The notes under the pieces are model-generated. The model had not been told where the DNA came from. It searched no databases and was given only the letters and a program-made list of their open reading frames with translations. From NCBI RefSeq assembly GCF_013409205.1, contig NZ_JACCAE010000001.1, positions 558,001 to 622,000 of the forward strand: a stretch of 64,000 nt of DNA, written 5' to 3'. Shown here in pieces: positions 7,933 to 20,100 of this stretch; the first letter of the stretch is position 1, and every line of letters starts with the position of its first letter. The translations under genes and the position numbers were made by a program. The stretch is from Janibacter cremeus (GTDB lineage: Bacteria; Actinomycetota; Actinomycetes; Actinomycetales; Dermatophilaceae).

Positions 7933-9927
7933 ATGGCCAACCGACTCACCGACAGCCTCTCCCCCTACCTGCGCCAGCACGCCGACAACCCGGTCGACTG
8001 GTTCGAGTGGGGCGAGGAGGCCTTCGCGCAGGCGCGGCGACGGGACGTACCGATCTTCCTGTCGGTGGGCTACGCCGCGTGCCACTGGTGCCACGTCATG
8101 GCGCACGAGTGCTTCGAGGACGAGCAGGTCGCCCGGGCGCTGAATGCCGGCTGGGTCAGCGTCAAGGTCGACCGCGAGGAGCGGCCGGACATCGACGCGG
8201 TCTACATGCTCGCGACGCAGGCGATGACCGGGCAGGGCGGTTGGCCGATGACCGTGCTCATCACGCCGGACGGCGAGCCCTTCTTCGCCGGGACCTACCT
8301 GCCCAAGCCGCAGCTGCTGCAGCTGCTCGACGCCGCGGGCACCGCCTGGCGCGAGGACCACGAGCGCCTGATGGCGAGCGCGTCGAGCATCGCCGGCCAG
8401 CTCGCGGGCATCGCGGACCCCGGCCCCGGCACCCCCGTCGACGAGGAGCAGGTGGCCCTGGCCGTGCACTCGCTGCGCACGAACTTCGACGACGCCCGGG
8501 CCGGCTTCGGCGGGGCCCCGAAGTTCCCGCCGTCGATGACCCTGGAGCACCTGCTGCGCCACCATGCCCGCACCGGGGACGCCGACGCCCTCGCGATGGT
8601 CGAGCGCACCTGCGAGGCGATGGCCCGCGGCGGGATCCACGACCAGCTCGCGGGCAGCTTCGCGCGCTACAGCGTCGACTCGCAGTGGGTCGTCCCCCAC
8701 TTCGAGAAGATGCTCTACGACAACGCGCTCCTGCTGCGCGTCTACACCCACTGGTACCGCCAGACCGGCTCTCCGCTCGCGGCCCGGGTCGCCGGGAGCA
8801 CCGCGGACTTCCTGCTGCGCGATCTGCGCACCGGCGATGGAGGCTTCGCCTCCGCGCTCGACGCGGACACCAGCGTCGACGGGCACTCCGTCGAGGGCGC
8901 CACGTACGTGTGGACGCCGGCGCAGCTGGTCGAGGTGCTCGGCCAGGACGACGGCGCCCGTGCGGCACGGCTGCTGGAGGTCACCCCGGAGGGGACCTTC
9001 GAGCACGGGGCGTCGACGCTGCAGCTGCTGCACGACCCCCACGACCCGCAGTGGTGGGAGGACGTGCGCACCCGGCTCCTGACTGCGCGTGACGAGCGCC
9101 CCCAGCCCGCCCTCGACGGCAAGGTCGTCACCAGCTGGAACGGTCTGGCCATCGCGGCCCTGGCCGACACCGGCGTCACCCTGCAGCGTCCTGAGCTCGT
9201 CGAGGCAGCCGCAACCGCGGCGCGGCTCGTCCTGGCGGAGCACCTCGTCGACGGCCGCCTGCGCCGCACGTCGCTCGCCGGTCGGGTCGGCGGCGCCCCT
9301 GCGGTCCTCGACGACCACGGCAACCTCGCGGAGGGCCTGCTCGCCCTGCACCGCGCGACCGGCGAGACCGCCTGGCTCGAGCAGGCCGCGAGGATCCTCG
9401 ATCTGGCCGTCCGCCACTTCCACGACGCCGACGGCTGGCACGACACCCCGGTCGACGGTGAGGCCCTCATCACCCGTCCGCGCGGCCGCACCGACAACGC
9501 GGAGCCCTCGGGCGTCTCCGCGATCGCCGGCGCGCTCCTGACCCATTCGGCCCTGGCCGGCGACACCGGGTACCGGGCGCTCGCCGAGGAGGCCGTCGCC
9601 TCCCAGTCGCGGATCATCACCCACGACCCGCGCTTCGCGGGGTGGGCGCTGGCCCAGGCCGAGGCGATGCTCGACGGTCCCCGCCAGGTCGCGATCGTCG
9701 GCGAGGACGAAGGGGGGAGCGGCCCCCTTCGTGCCGTGGCGCAGGCCTCCCCCGCACCTGGTCTCGTCATCGTCACCGGCCCACCGGATGCTCCCGGCGA
9801 ACCGCTGCTCGCCGACCGTCCCCTCGTGGACGGCCTGACCACGGCGTACGTGTGCCGAGGATTCGTGTGCGACCGGCCGGTCACCGATGCCGAGTCGCTG
9901 CAGCAGGCGCTGGCCCGCGACGCGTGA
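7933..9927 (+). CDS. Thioredoxin-domain protein, YyaL/DUF255 family
   Basis: This 664-residue protein has an N-terminal thioredoxin-like domain with CHWC (residues 50-53) and the family opening NRLTDSLSPYLRQHADNPVDW, followed by an alpha/alpha-barrel like N-acylglucosamine 2-epimerase. The length and layout match the YyaL family, whose reaction is not established. ATG at 7933 follows a GGAGG. The C-terminal region holds a perfect 10-base inverted repeat (9707-9732) translated as DEGGSGPLR in a loop. The stop lies 3 nt from the convergent phosphatase gene. Confidence 0.93.
   Translation: MANRLTDSLSPYLRQHADNPVDWFEWGEEAFAQARRRDVPIFLSVGYAACHWCHVMAHECFEDEQVARALNAGWVSVKVDREERPDIDAVYMLATQAMTGQGGWPMTVLITPDGEPFFAGTYLPKPQLLQLLDAAGTAWREDHERLMASASSIAGQLAGIADPGPGTPVDEEQVALAVHSLRTNFDDARAGFGGAPKFPPSMTLEHLLRHHARTGDADALAMVERTCEAMARGGIHDQLAGSFARYSVDSQWVVPHFEKMLYDNALLLRVYTHWYRQTGSPLAARVAGSTADFLLRDLRTGDGGFASALDADTSVDGHSVEGATYVWTPAQLVEVLGQDDGARAARLLEVTPEGTFEHGASTLQLLHDPHDPQWWEDVRTRLLTARDERPQPALDGKVVTSWNGLAIAALADTGVTLQRPELVEAAATAARLVLAEHLVDGRLRRTSLAGRVGGAPAVLDDHGNLAEGLLALHRATGETAWLEQAARILDLAVRHFHDADGWHDTPVDGEALITRPRGRTDNAEPSGVSAIAGALLTHSALAGDTGYRALAEEAVASQSRIITHDPRFAGWALAQAEAMLDGPRQVAIVGEDEGGSGPLRAVAQASPAPGLVIVTGPPDAPGEPLLADRPLVDGLTTAYVCRGFVCDRPVTDAESLQQALARDA
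9707..9732. repeat. Perfect inverted ACGAAGGGGG / CCCCCTTCGT pair in the YyaL gene
   Basis: Arms 9707-9716 and 9723-9732 are perfectly complementary around a 6-base loop. The hairpin is wholly inside coding sequence, in frame, and encodes a Gly/Ser loop. A near-identical structure occurs inside cobT at 14447-14475. Confidence 0.75.
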
Positions 9928-9930
9928 GGC

Positions 9931-10533
9931 TCAGCGTCCGACGTCGAGGGTGGTGATCGAGCCCGGCGTGACCGGCTCGTCCCAGTCGATCTCGCGGTGC
10001 GAGCGCTGACGCAGCCACGCGAGCGAGGCACGGATCGTGTGCTCGTGACTGATGACGACGAGGTGCTCGGGCTGCTCGATCAGAGCGGGCGCGAACCATT
10101 CCCCGACGCGGTCGTGGACGTCGCGCATCGACTCGCCACCTCCCCAGCGCACCTCGCTGATGTGCTGCCCCTCGGGCACTTCCCGGGCGGTCAGCGAATC
10201 GGCCCGCTCCCCCTCCAGGTCGCCGAGGGCCTGCTCGCGCAGGCCGGTCTCGTTGCGCACGGAGGCGCTCCACCCACCCGGACGCAGGGCCACGGAGATG
10301 ATCTCCGCGGTCTGCAGCGCCCGCATCAGGTCGCTGCTCCACAGGCAGAGGTCGCGGTATCCGCCGGGCGCCCCCAGGAGCGCCGCCAGCGCCAGGCCCG
10401 CGCGGGCGGCATCGGCCCGGCCCGACTCGGTCAGGACCGGCTCCTCCACTCCCCGGTGGGCACCCTGGATGATCCGGTCACGGTTCCATGTGGACTCCCC
10501 ATGACGGATCAGGTGCACGTGGGTCGAGGTCAC
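9931..10533 (-). CDS. Histidine phosphatase family protein (possible alpha-ribazole phosphatase)
   Basis: This 200-residue member of the phosphoglycerate-mutase-like superfamily has the LIRHGESTWN motif (phospho-acceptor His11) and a second conserved His in VVISHEHTIR. It is divergent from cobQ. No other phosphatase that could remove the 5'-phosphate after CobT/CobV action is visible in the cobalamin locus, so a role as alpha-ribazole phosphatase (Salmonella CobC) is plausible but inferred. I chose GTG at 10533, 7 nt after a TAGCGT box; GTG at 10542 would add three residues. Confidence 0.85.
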   Translation of the reverse strand: MTSTHVHLIRHGESTWNRDRIIQGAHRGVEEPVLTESGRADAARAGLALAALLGAPGGYRDLCLWSSDLMRALQTAEIISVALRPGGWSASVRNETGLREQALGDLEGERADSLTAREVPEGQHISEVRWGGGESMRDVHDRVGEWFAPALIEQPEHLVVISHEHTIRASLAWLRQRSHREIDWDEPVTPGSITTLDVGR

Positions 10534-10571
10534 GGGCCCCACGCTAGCCCGCCCTCGTAGAGTTACCGCTC
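10534..10571. promoter_or_regulatory. Two back-to-back leaderless promoters (phosphatase / cobQ)
   Basis: Only 38 bp separate the divergent start codons. On the minus strand TAGCGT (10541-10546) is 7 nt from GTG 10533; on the plus strand TAGAGT (10558-10563) is 8 nt from GTG 10572. Any -35 elements would lie at or across the opposite gene's start. Confidence 0.55.
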
Positions 10572-12041
10572 GTGAGTGGACTGCTGATCACCGGGACATC
10601 CTCCGATGCGGGGAAGTCACTCGTCGTCACCGGCCTGTGCCGCGTCCTCGCCCGGCGCGGCATGTCGGTCGCGCCGTACAAGGCACAGAACATGTCCAAC
10701 CACTCGATGGTCTGCCACGACGGGAGCGAGATCGGTCGCGCCCAGTACCTGCAGGCACAGGCAGCGGGGGTCGAGGCCACCTCTGCGATGAACCCGGTGC
10801 TGCTCAAGCCGGGCAGCGACCGGCGGGCGCACGTGGTCGTGCGGGGACGGCCGGCGGGTGAGCTCGTGGCCGGCGAGTACGCGACCGGTCGACGGCATCT
10901 GGCGCAGGCGGCCTTCGCCGCGTACGAGGAGCTCTCGCAAGCCCACGACGTCATCGTCTGCGAGGGCGCCGGCTCCCCCGCGGAGATCAATCTGCGCGCC
11001 GGTGACTACGTCAACCTCGGTCTGGCGCAACGCTTCTCGATGCCCACGGTACTCGTCGGCGACATCGACCGGGGCGGCGTGCTCGCCGCGCTCTACGGGA
11101 CGTGGGCGCTGGTGTCGCAGGAGGACCGGCCGTTGCTCGCGGCGTACCTCATCAACAAGTTCCGCGGGGACGCCTCGGTGCTCGAGTCGGGGCTGGCGGA
11201 GATCACCCGGCGTACGGGGATGCCCTCGCTCGGGGTCCTGCCGTGGCTGGAGGACGTGTGGCTGGATTCCGAGGACGGGCTGACGACCGGCGCGTGGTCC
11301 AGCGACGACGGCGTGCCCGCCGAGCGGCGGCTGACCGTCGCGGCGATCCGCCTGCCACGCACCTCCAATGCCACCGACGTGGACGCCCTCGCGGCCGAAC
11401 CGGGCGTGGACGTGCTGGTCACCCGTGACGTCGACACCGCCCGCGAGGCGGACCTGCTCGTGCTGCCCGGGACACGCGCGACGGTCTCCGATCTGGCATG
11501 GCTGCGGCGCTCCGGCCTGGCCGACGTCGTCGTCGAGCGGGCGCGGCGCGGTGCGCCGGTGCTGGGCATCTGCGGCGGCTACCAGATGCTGCTGGACGAG
11601 ATCGCTGACACCGTGGAGGGCGAAGGCAGCGGTGCCGGCTCTCCCGAGGCGGTCCCCGGCCTCGGCGTGCTGCCCGGACGGGTCGCCTTCAGCGAGGAGA
11701 AGGTCCTCGCGCGACCGTCCGGGTCATGGCGTGGGCACCACGTCGAGGGCTACGAGATCCACCACGGGGTGGTCACCCCGACCGGTGGCGAGGACTTCCC
11801 GGGTGGTCACGCGGTCGGACCCGTCCGTGGGTCGATCTGGCACGGGACGCTGGAGTGCGACGGCTTCCGGCACGCCCTCCTGGCGGACGTCGCGGCCACG
11901 ACCGGGTCGCCCTGGTCCGCACCTGCCGGGGGGACCCCCTTCGTCGCACGGCGGGAGCGGATGATCGACACCCTCGCCGATGCCATCGAGACCCATGTCG
12001 ACGTCGATGCCCTGCTGTCGCTGATCGAGGAGAACCGATGA
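10572..12041 (+). CDS. cobQ: Cobyric acid synthase CobQ
   Basis: This 489-residue ATP- and glutamine-dependent enzyme amidates the b, d, e and g carboxylates of adenosylcobyrinic a,c-diamide. The N-terminal synthetase domain has the P-loop variant TGTSSDAGKS (7-16) and PYKAQNMSNHS; the C-terminal glutamine amidotransferase domain has VLGICGGYQML with nucleophile Cys334 and the GYEIHHG histidines. The GTG start looks leaderless. The stop overlaps cobF (ATGA), so the two form one unit. The name follows Pseudomonas denitrificans usage (CbiP in Salmonella). Confidence 0.96.
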   Translation: MSGLLITGTSSDAGKSLVVTGLCRVLARRGMSVAPYKAQNMSNHSMVCHDGSEIGRAQYLQAQAAGVEATSAMNPVLLKPGSDRRAHVVVRGRPAGELVAGEYATGRRHLAQAAFAAYEELSQAHDVIVCEGAGSPAEINLRAGDYVNLGLAQRFSMPTVLVGDIDRGGVLAALYGTWALVSQEDRPLLAAYLINKFRGDASVLESGLAEITRRTGMPSLGVLPWLEDVWLDSEDGLTTGAWSSDDGVPAERRLTVAAIRLPRTSNATDVDALAAEPGVDVLVTRDVDTAREADLLVLPGTRATVSDLAWLRRSGLADVVVERARRGAPVLGICGGYQMLLDEIADTVEGEGSGAGSPEAVPGLGVLPGRVAFSEEKVLARPSGSWRGHHVEGYEIHHGVVTPTGGEDFPGGHAVGPVRGSIWHGTLECDGFRHALLADVAATTGSPWSAPAGGTPFVARRERMIDTLADAIETHVDVDALLSLIEENR

Positions 12042-12853
12042 AGGACACCACGGCCCGTGGAAGCCGTGCCCGATCAATTCAGGTGATCGGCATCGGTGCC
12101 GGATCCCCCGAGCACGTGACCGCCGAAGCAGCGGCCGCGCTGGCCGAGGTCGACGTCTTCCTCGTGGCGGACAAGGGCGGCGCGAAGGACGAGCTGGTGG
12201 CCGTGCGGCGCGCGATCTGCGACCGGTTCGTCCCGGCCGGGCACCGCTACGACTTCGTGACCGTGCCGGACCCGAAACGCGGCCCGGACACGCAGCGCGA
12301 CTCCGCGCAGTACGCACAAGGGGTGCACGACTGGCACTCCGCGCGCACCGACGCCTACGTGCGGATCATCGAGGACATGCCGGAGGACGCGGTCGTCGGT
12401 TTCCTCGTGTGGGGCGACCCGGCCTTCTACGACAGCACGATCCGCATCGTCGACGCGATCGGCGAGCGGATCCCCACCACGGTCCGTGTCATCCCGGGGA
12501 TCTCCGCCTTCCAGACCCTGGCCGCCGCCCACGGGATCGTGTTGCACCGCGTCGGTGAACCGGTGCACGTCACGACCGGTCGTCGCCTCGTCCAGGAGTG
12601 GACCCGGGCGGAGGCGTCCGGGCTCACTCTCGGCACGGTCGTCGTCATGCTCGACGGCCACCTGCACTGCCGCGAGCTCGCCACCACCCACCCGGACACG
12701 CTCATCCACTGGGGCGCCTACGTCGGCATGCCCCAGCAGGTGCTGCGCTCGGGTCGTCTGGCGGACGTCATCGACGAGCTCGCCGCCCTGCGTGTCCGGC
12801 TGCGCGAGGAGCACGGCTGGGTGATGGACGTCTACGCCCTGACGCCGTTCTAG
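12038..12853 (+). CDS. cobF: Precorrin-6A synthase (deacetylating) CobF
   Basis: This 271-residue SAM-dependent methyltransferase methylates C-1 and removes the two-carbon fragment in the oxygen-dependent corrin pathway. It has the tetrapyrrole-methylase opening VIGIGAGSPEHVT, the central FLVWGDPAFYD (cofactor GxP loop) and VIPGISAFQ. Length fits CobF. CobF is confined to the aerobic route, which agrees with CobG elsewhere in the locus. ATG overlaps the cobQ stop. Its TAG stop (12851-12853) also begins a TAGGGT box for the next gene. Confidence 0.93.
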   Translation: MKDTTARGSRARSIQVIGIGAGSPEHVTAEAAAALAEVDVFLVADKGGAKDELVAVRRAICDRFVPAGHRYDFVTVPDPKRGPDTQRDSAQYAQGVHDWHSARTDAYVRIIEDMPEDAVVGFLVWGDPAFYDSTIRIVDAIGERIPTTVRVIPGISAFQTLAAAHGIVLHRVGEPVHVTTGRRLVQEWTRAEASGLTLGTVVVMLDGHLHCRELATTHPDTLIHWGAYVGMPQQVLRSGRLADVIDELAALRVRLREEHGWVMDVYALTPF

Positions 12854-12862
12854 GGTGGGGAG
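12851..12862 (+). promoter_or_regulatory. TAGGGT -10 box built on the cobF stop codon
   Basis: TAGGGT (12851-12856) lies 6 nt before the ATG at 12863, the same spacing as other leaderless starts here. Its first three bases are the cobF stop codon. The GGGGAG between could instead serve as a Shine-Dalgarno sequence, so leaderless use is not certain. Confidence 0.45.
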
Positions 12863-13600
12863 ATGGACGCCGACATCAACTTCTACTTCGATCCGGTCTG
12901 CCCCTTCGCCTGGATGACCAGCAAGTGGGTGCGCCAGGTGCAGGCGCAACGTGACTACACCGTGGACTGGCGATTCATCTCGTTGCGGCTGGTCAATGCC
13001 GAGGTCGACTACGACGCGCAGTTCCCCCCGGAGTACGAGGCCGGGCACACGGCCGGCCTGCGGCTGCTGCGGGTGGCCGCCCGGGCCCGTGCGGAGCACG
13101 GTCGTGCGGCGATGGCACCGCTGTATGCGGCCTTCGGGGCGCGCATCTTCGACACCGCACCGGACCCCGTCGACGATCGCCCGGAGGCCACGCGGCGCGA
13201 GCGGCGCGGGACGCGGGAGTTCGTGGAGCCGATCCTGGCCGAGGCGGGTCTGCCGCTTGCGCTGGCGGCGGCCGTCGACGAGGAGTCGTGGGACCACGAG
13301 ATCCGGCAGGAGACCGACGAGGCGCTGTCCCTGACGGGCAAGGACGTGGGCACGCCCATCATCCACTTCCAGCCACCCGAGGGGGTGGCCTTCTTCGGCC
13401 CGGTGATCTCTCGCCTACCCAGCCGCGACTCTGCTGTGGAGTTGTGGGACCACGTGACCGGACTGGCGGCCTTCCCGGGGTTCGCCGAGCTCAAGCGCAG
13501 CCTGCGTGAGCTGCCGCAGCTGGCCGGGCTCGGTGTCGAGGAGGGCACGACCGGTCAGCAGGAGGACTGGCACGGCGGCAGCCGTCGCCAGAAGAAGTGA
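12863..13600 (+). CDS. DsbA-family protein, mycothiol-dependent nitroreductase (Rv2466c) type
   Basis: This 245-residue thioredoxin-fold protein starts DADINFYFDPVCPFAWMTSKW, closely recalling the FDPLCPWCW region of mycobacterial Rv2466c, which uses mycothiol. Here the active site is CPFA, so only the first Cys of CxxC is kept, implying a monothiol mechanism with mycothiol. The helical insertion and the conserved GTPIIHFQPP (cis-Pro region) are present. It is not obviously part of cobalamin synthesis despite its position. Confidence 0.83.
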   Translation: MDADINFYFDPVCPFAWMTSKWVRQVQAQRDYTVDWRFISLRLVNAEVDYDAQFPPEYEAGHTAGLRLLRVAARARAEHGRAAMAPLYAAFGARIFDTAPDPVDDRPEATRRERRGTREFVEPILAEAGLPLALAAAVDEESWDHEIRQETDEALSLTGKDVGTPIIHFQPPEGVAFFGPVISRLPSRDSAVELWDHVTGLAAFPGFAELKRSLRELPQLAGLGVEEGTTGQQEDWHGGSRRQKK

Positions 13601-13620
13601 TCGATGGACGGGAGAGCAGC

Positions 13621-14112
13621 ATGAGCACCACGGGTACGCGCAGCCACCAGGAGTCCGTCACCGTCCGAGCGTCGCCCGAGGCGCTCTACGACCTGGTCTC
13701 GGACATCACCCGCACGGGCGAATGGAGTCCGGTGTGCACCTCGTGCTGGTGGGACGAGGACGTCGACACCCCCGGCGTGGGAGCGTGGTTCACCGGTCAC
13801 AACGAGCTGCCCGACCGCACGTGGGAGACCCGCTCGCTCGTGGTGGCCGCGGAGCGCGGCCACGAGTTCGCGTGGCTGGTGGGCGGCAGCTACGTGCGCT
13901 GGGGCTTCAGCTTCACCCCGACGCGGGAGGGGACCCGCCTGACCGAGTCCTGGGAGTTCCTTGATGACGGGATCGCGATGTTCCGGGAGAAGTTCGGCGA
14001 CCGGGCGGACCTGGAGATCGCCGAACGCACGGAGCAGGCCCTGGCAGGCATCCCGCGGACGCTCGCCGCGATCCAGCAGATCGCCGAGAGGGGCGGCACC
14101 GGGGCGAGCTGA
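13621..14112 (+). CDS. SRPBCC (START-like) small protein
   Basis: This 163-residue protein has the SRPBCC/polyketide-cyclase-like pattern: a VTVRASPEALYDLVSDITRTGEWSPVC opening, beta-strands around a hydrophobic pocket, and an amphipathic C-terminal helix. Such proteins bind hydrophobic ligands; the ligand is unknown. I chose ATG at 13621 because GGGAG lies about 9 nt upstream; ATG at 13597 would overlap the preceding stop. The gene ends 5 nt from the convergent bluB-cobT stop. Confidence 0.85.
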   Translation: MSTTGTRSHQESVTVRASPEALYDLVSDITRTGEWSPVCTSCWWDEDVDTPGVGAWFTGHNELPDRTWETRSLVVAAERGHEFAWLVGGSYVRWGFSFTPTREGTRLTESWEFLDDGIAMFREKFGDRADLEIAERTEQALAGIPRTLAAIQQIAERGGTGAS

Positions 14113-14117
14113 CTCGT

Positions 14118-15874
14118 TCAGTGCGTGCGGGCGGCGACGCGACGCACGGCCAGGCCCTGCAGCACCATCGAGGCGGCGAGGCAGGCGCCCACCCCCTCCC
14201 CCGCACGCAGCCGCAGGTCGAGCAGCGGCTCCAGACCGAGCTCGCGCAGGACGAGCGCGTGGGCCCGCTCGCGACTGACCTGCCCGGCGATGAGGTGGCC
14301 CTGCACGCCCGGTTCCAGTCGCGCAGCGATGACCCCCGGCAGGGACGCGGCAAGCCCGTCGAGCACGACCGGTGCGCCGGCCGCCGCGGCACCGAGGGTG
14401 ACGCCGGTGAGCAGAGCGATCTCCGGCCCCCCGACCGCGGCGAGGAGACGAAGGGGGTCGCTCTCCCCCTTCGTCCGGGCGAGGGCGGAGGCGACGACCT
14501 CCCGCTTGCGCGCGACCATGTCCGCGTCCGACCCGGAGCCGAGGCCGACGGCGTCCTGGGGCTCGAGGTCGAGCAGGGCGCAGGCGAGTGCCGCGGCGAC
14601 GGTGGTGTTGCCGACACCGACCTCGCCGAGGCAGACGAGGCCGGACCCTGCGGCTTCACGACCGATGTCGCGCCCGACGGCGACCAGTGCGTCGACATCG
14701 CTCGCGCTCACGGCGTCCGACGTGGCGATGTCCCCTCGCTCCCCCGAGGGCCGGGCACTGCGCGCACCACCCACCGGATCCCCGTCGACCCCTGCGTCGA
14801 CGGGGATCACGGCAAGGCCCGCCCCCCGGGCTGTGGCTGCGCCGATGGAGGTGCCGGTGACGGTGGCATGCAGGACGTCTCGCGTGCTCGATGCCGGGAA
14901 GGCACTGACCCGCAGACCCGCCACCGGGTGGTCTGCGCCGGCGAGGACGAGGGTGGCCCCCGCGACGTCCGCGGCGCCGACGGCGAGCACCCGGTTGAGC
15001 GCTCGGTCGAGCACGCCGAGCGACTCCGGCGGGGAGAGCAGCTCGTCGGCGGAGTCGGTGGCGCTGACCAACCGGTCACCCTCCGGGCCGTGCACCACCG
15101 GCCGCTCGTACGACACGGGTTGCTGCGGCGCTCCCTCGTCGGCGGGCCACCGGTCCCGGATGACGACCTGCTCCAGCGGCGTCTTCTTCGACCAGGCGGC
15201 CCGCTCCAGCCCCGGTGACGGCGGACGCTCGTCCGGCCAGCCCAGGCAGAGCCACCCGAGGGTGACGACGCCCTCGGGCAGGCCGAGCAGGTCGGCGAGC
15301 TCGTCGGGGTCGAAGAGCGTCACCCAGCCCATGCCCAGACCGTGTGCGCGGGCGGTGAGCCACATGTTCTCGATCGCGGTCGCGCAGGACCACAGGTCCG
15401 CGTCGGGGAAGGTCGCCCGACCCAGCACACCGGTTGCGGGAGTGCGCCGGTCACAGGCGACGACGATTCCCACCGGGGCCTCGCGCAGGCCTTCCAGCTT
15501 GAGGTCGAGCATGCGAGCGGCGCGTTCGGAGGCCAGCTGCTCCGCCTGCTCCAGCCGGGCTCGGTCGGCCATGTGTGCGGCCCGGTCACGGGTGGTCGCG
15601 TCGGTGACGACGATGAAGCGCCACGGCTGCGAGTGACCGACGCTCGGGGCGCGGTGACCGGCCTCGAGCACGGCGGTGAGCAGATCCTCGGGGACCGCGT
15701 CCGGGCGGTAGCGGCGGATGTCCCGCCGTCCGGCGACCACCGACGCGAGAGCCTCGGTAGCGGCCTCGCCCATCGCCCACCCGGAGGGGTCACCGCGTCG
15801 CTGCGCGGCGCTGCTGGTGTCCCCCACCGTCGGGACGGGCCGCTCGTACCGAGGGGCTCCCCCTTCGTCAGGCA

Positions 15875-15875
<1 letters not shown>
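14118..15875 (-). CDS. BluB-CobT fusion: DMB synthase / NaMN:DMB phosphoribosyltransferase
   Basis: This 585-residue fusion makes and activates the lower ligand of cobalamin. Residues about 40-240 are BluB, an oxygen-dependent flavin-fragmenting nitroreductase homologue (RRDIRRYRPDAVPEDLL, then HSQPWRFIVV). Residues about 265-585 are CobT, with GEVGVGNTT and SRERAH; the latter keeps the Glu at the position of the catalytic base (family SAEPGH). Both chemistries in one chain could channel DMB. The ATG overlaps the cobN stop (TAATG), so it is coupled to cobN and should share its riboswitch. A perfect inverted repeat lies in the CobT part (14447-14475). Confidence 0.94.
14447..14475. repeat. Perfect inverted GACGAAGGGGG / CCCCCTTCGTC pair in cobT
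   Basis: The 11-base arms 14447-14457 and 14465-14475 are perfectly complementary around a 7-base loop, inside the CobT coding region (translated TKGESDPLR). It is almost the same hairpin as at 9707-9732 in an unrelated gene. Confidence 0.8.
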
Positions 15876-19543
<3,668 letters not shown>

Positions 19544-19586
19544 GTCGTGAGCTCCTTGAGCGGGGTTCCGCGCCCCGCGGTCGAAA

Positions 19587-19611
19587 GGGGCCCGCGCCGT
19601 GTGCCCGGGCC
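19587..19611 (-). promoter_or_regulatory. Expression-platform hairpin of the cobN riboswitch
   Basis: Directly downstream of the aptamer, GGCCCG (19606-19611, read on minus) pairs with CGGGCC (19589-19594), followed by CCTTTCG. It may be a terminator or a translation-control stem. The T-run is very short, so the mechanism is undecided. Confidence 0.5.
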
Positions 19612-19706
19612 AGCAGAACCGACGTGTCTGACTCGCGATGAATCGCTCACAGTGGCGGGACCGTCCCGGGTTCGCACCGGGTTCCGTCGGGTTCTGCCGG
19701 TAGCAG
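19612..19706 (-). promoter_or_regulatory. Cobalamin riboswitch upstream of cobN
   Basis: Reading the minus strand, GCAGAACCCGAC (19697-19686) pairs with GTCGGTTCTGC (19623-19613) as an outer stem. Between them lie the family core GGAACCCGGTGCGAACCCGGG, the GCCACTGTGA B12 box (19656-19647) and GAGTCAGACAC. This is a standard AdoCbl-type aptamer, predicted to switch cobN and bluB-cobT off when cobalamin is plentiful. Confidence 0.92.
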
Positions 19707-19733
19707 CCTACCCATCGTGCTGGTCGCGGCGAA
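19705..19733 (-). promoter_or_regulatory. Possible promoter for the cobN riboswitch transcript
   Basis: On the minus strand TAGGCT (19710-19705) sits 17 nt after TTCGCC (19733-19728). Initiation about 7 nt downstream would start the RNA at the first base of the aptamer stem. The TAG is also the stop codon of the 71-residue gene just upstream. The -35 match is weak. Confidence 0.4.
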
Positions 19734-19923
19734 CAGCCATGTACCTCATCCGCTCCTGGGCGGCCACCAGCAGGCTGTAGCCGATGACGATGTTGGCGAC
19801 GACGTCCCGCAGACGCCACTCGCCCACGGGCACCCGTTCGACGCGCGGCTGGGCCTGTCGGCCCAGTGCGGCCAGCCAGGCCCCGACCAGGGTGAAGATC
19901 AGTGCGGCTGTCAGGACATCCAT
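19708..19923 (-). CDS. Small single-span membrane protein, unknown
   Basis: This 71-residue protein has one N-terminal membrane helix (MDVLTAALIFTLVGAWLAAL) and a short basic cytoplasmic tail (LRDVVANIVIGYSLLVAAQERMRYM is mildly hydrophobic and may be a second span). ATG at 19923 is preceded by GGAGGG at good spacing, which supports translation. It ends at the first bases of the cobN riboswitch region. I do not recognise a family; its position just before the chelatase gene is the only hint of a cobalamin link. Confidence 0.55.
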   Translation of the reverse strand: MDVLTAALIFTLVGAWLAALGRQAQPRVERVPVGEWRLRDVVANIVIGYSLLVAAQERMRYMAVRRDQHDG

Positions 19924-20100
19924 CGTGCGGCCCTCCTGGACCGGGGAGTCCGACCACGGCACCGAACACGATCACGGGTAGGTGTCGCCGTGGCGGCCAT
20001 CCCATCTCCGATCGTGCGGCTCGAGCCACCCACCGTGGCTCTCCTTCCATTACAGCCCCGAATGACAGGGAGGACAAGGGTCACTCTCGTGGCACCTGCG

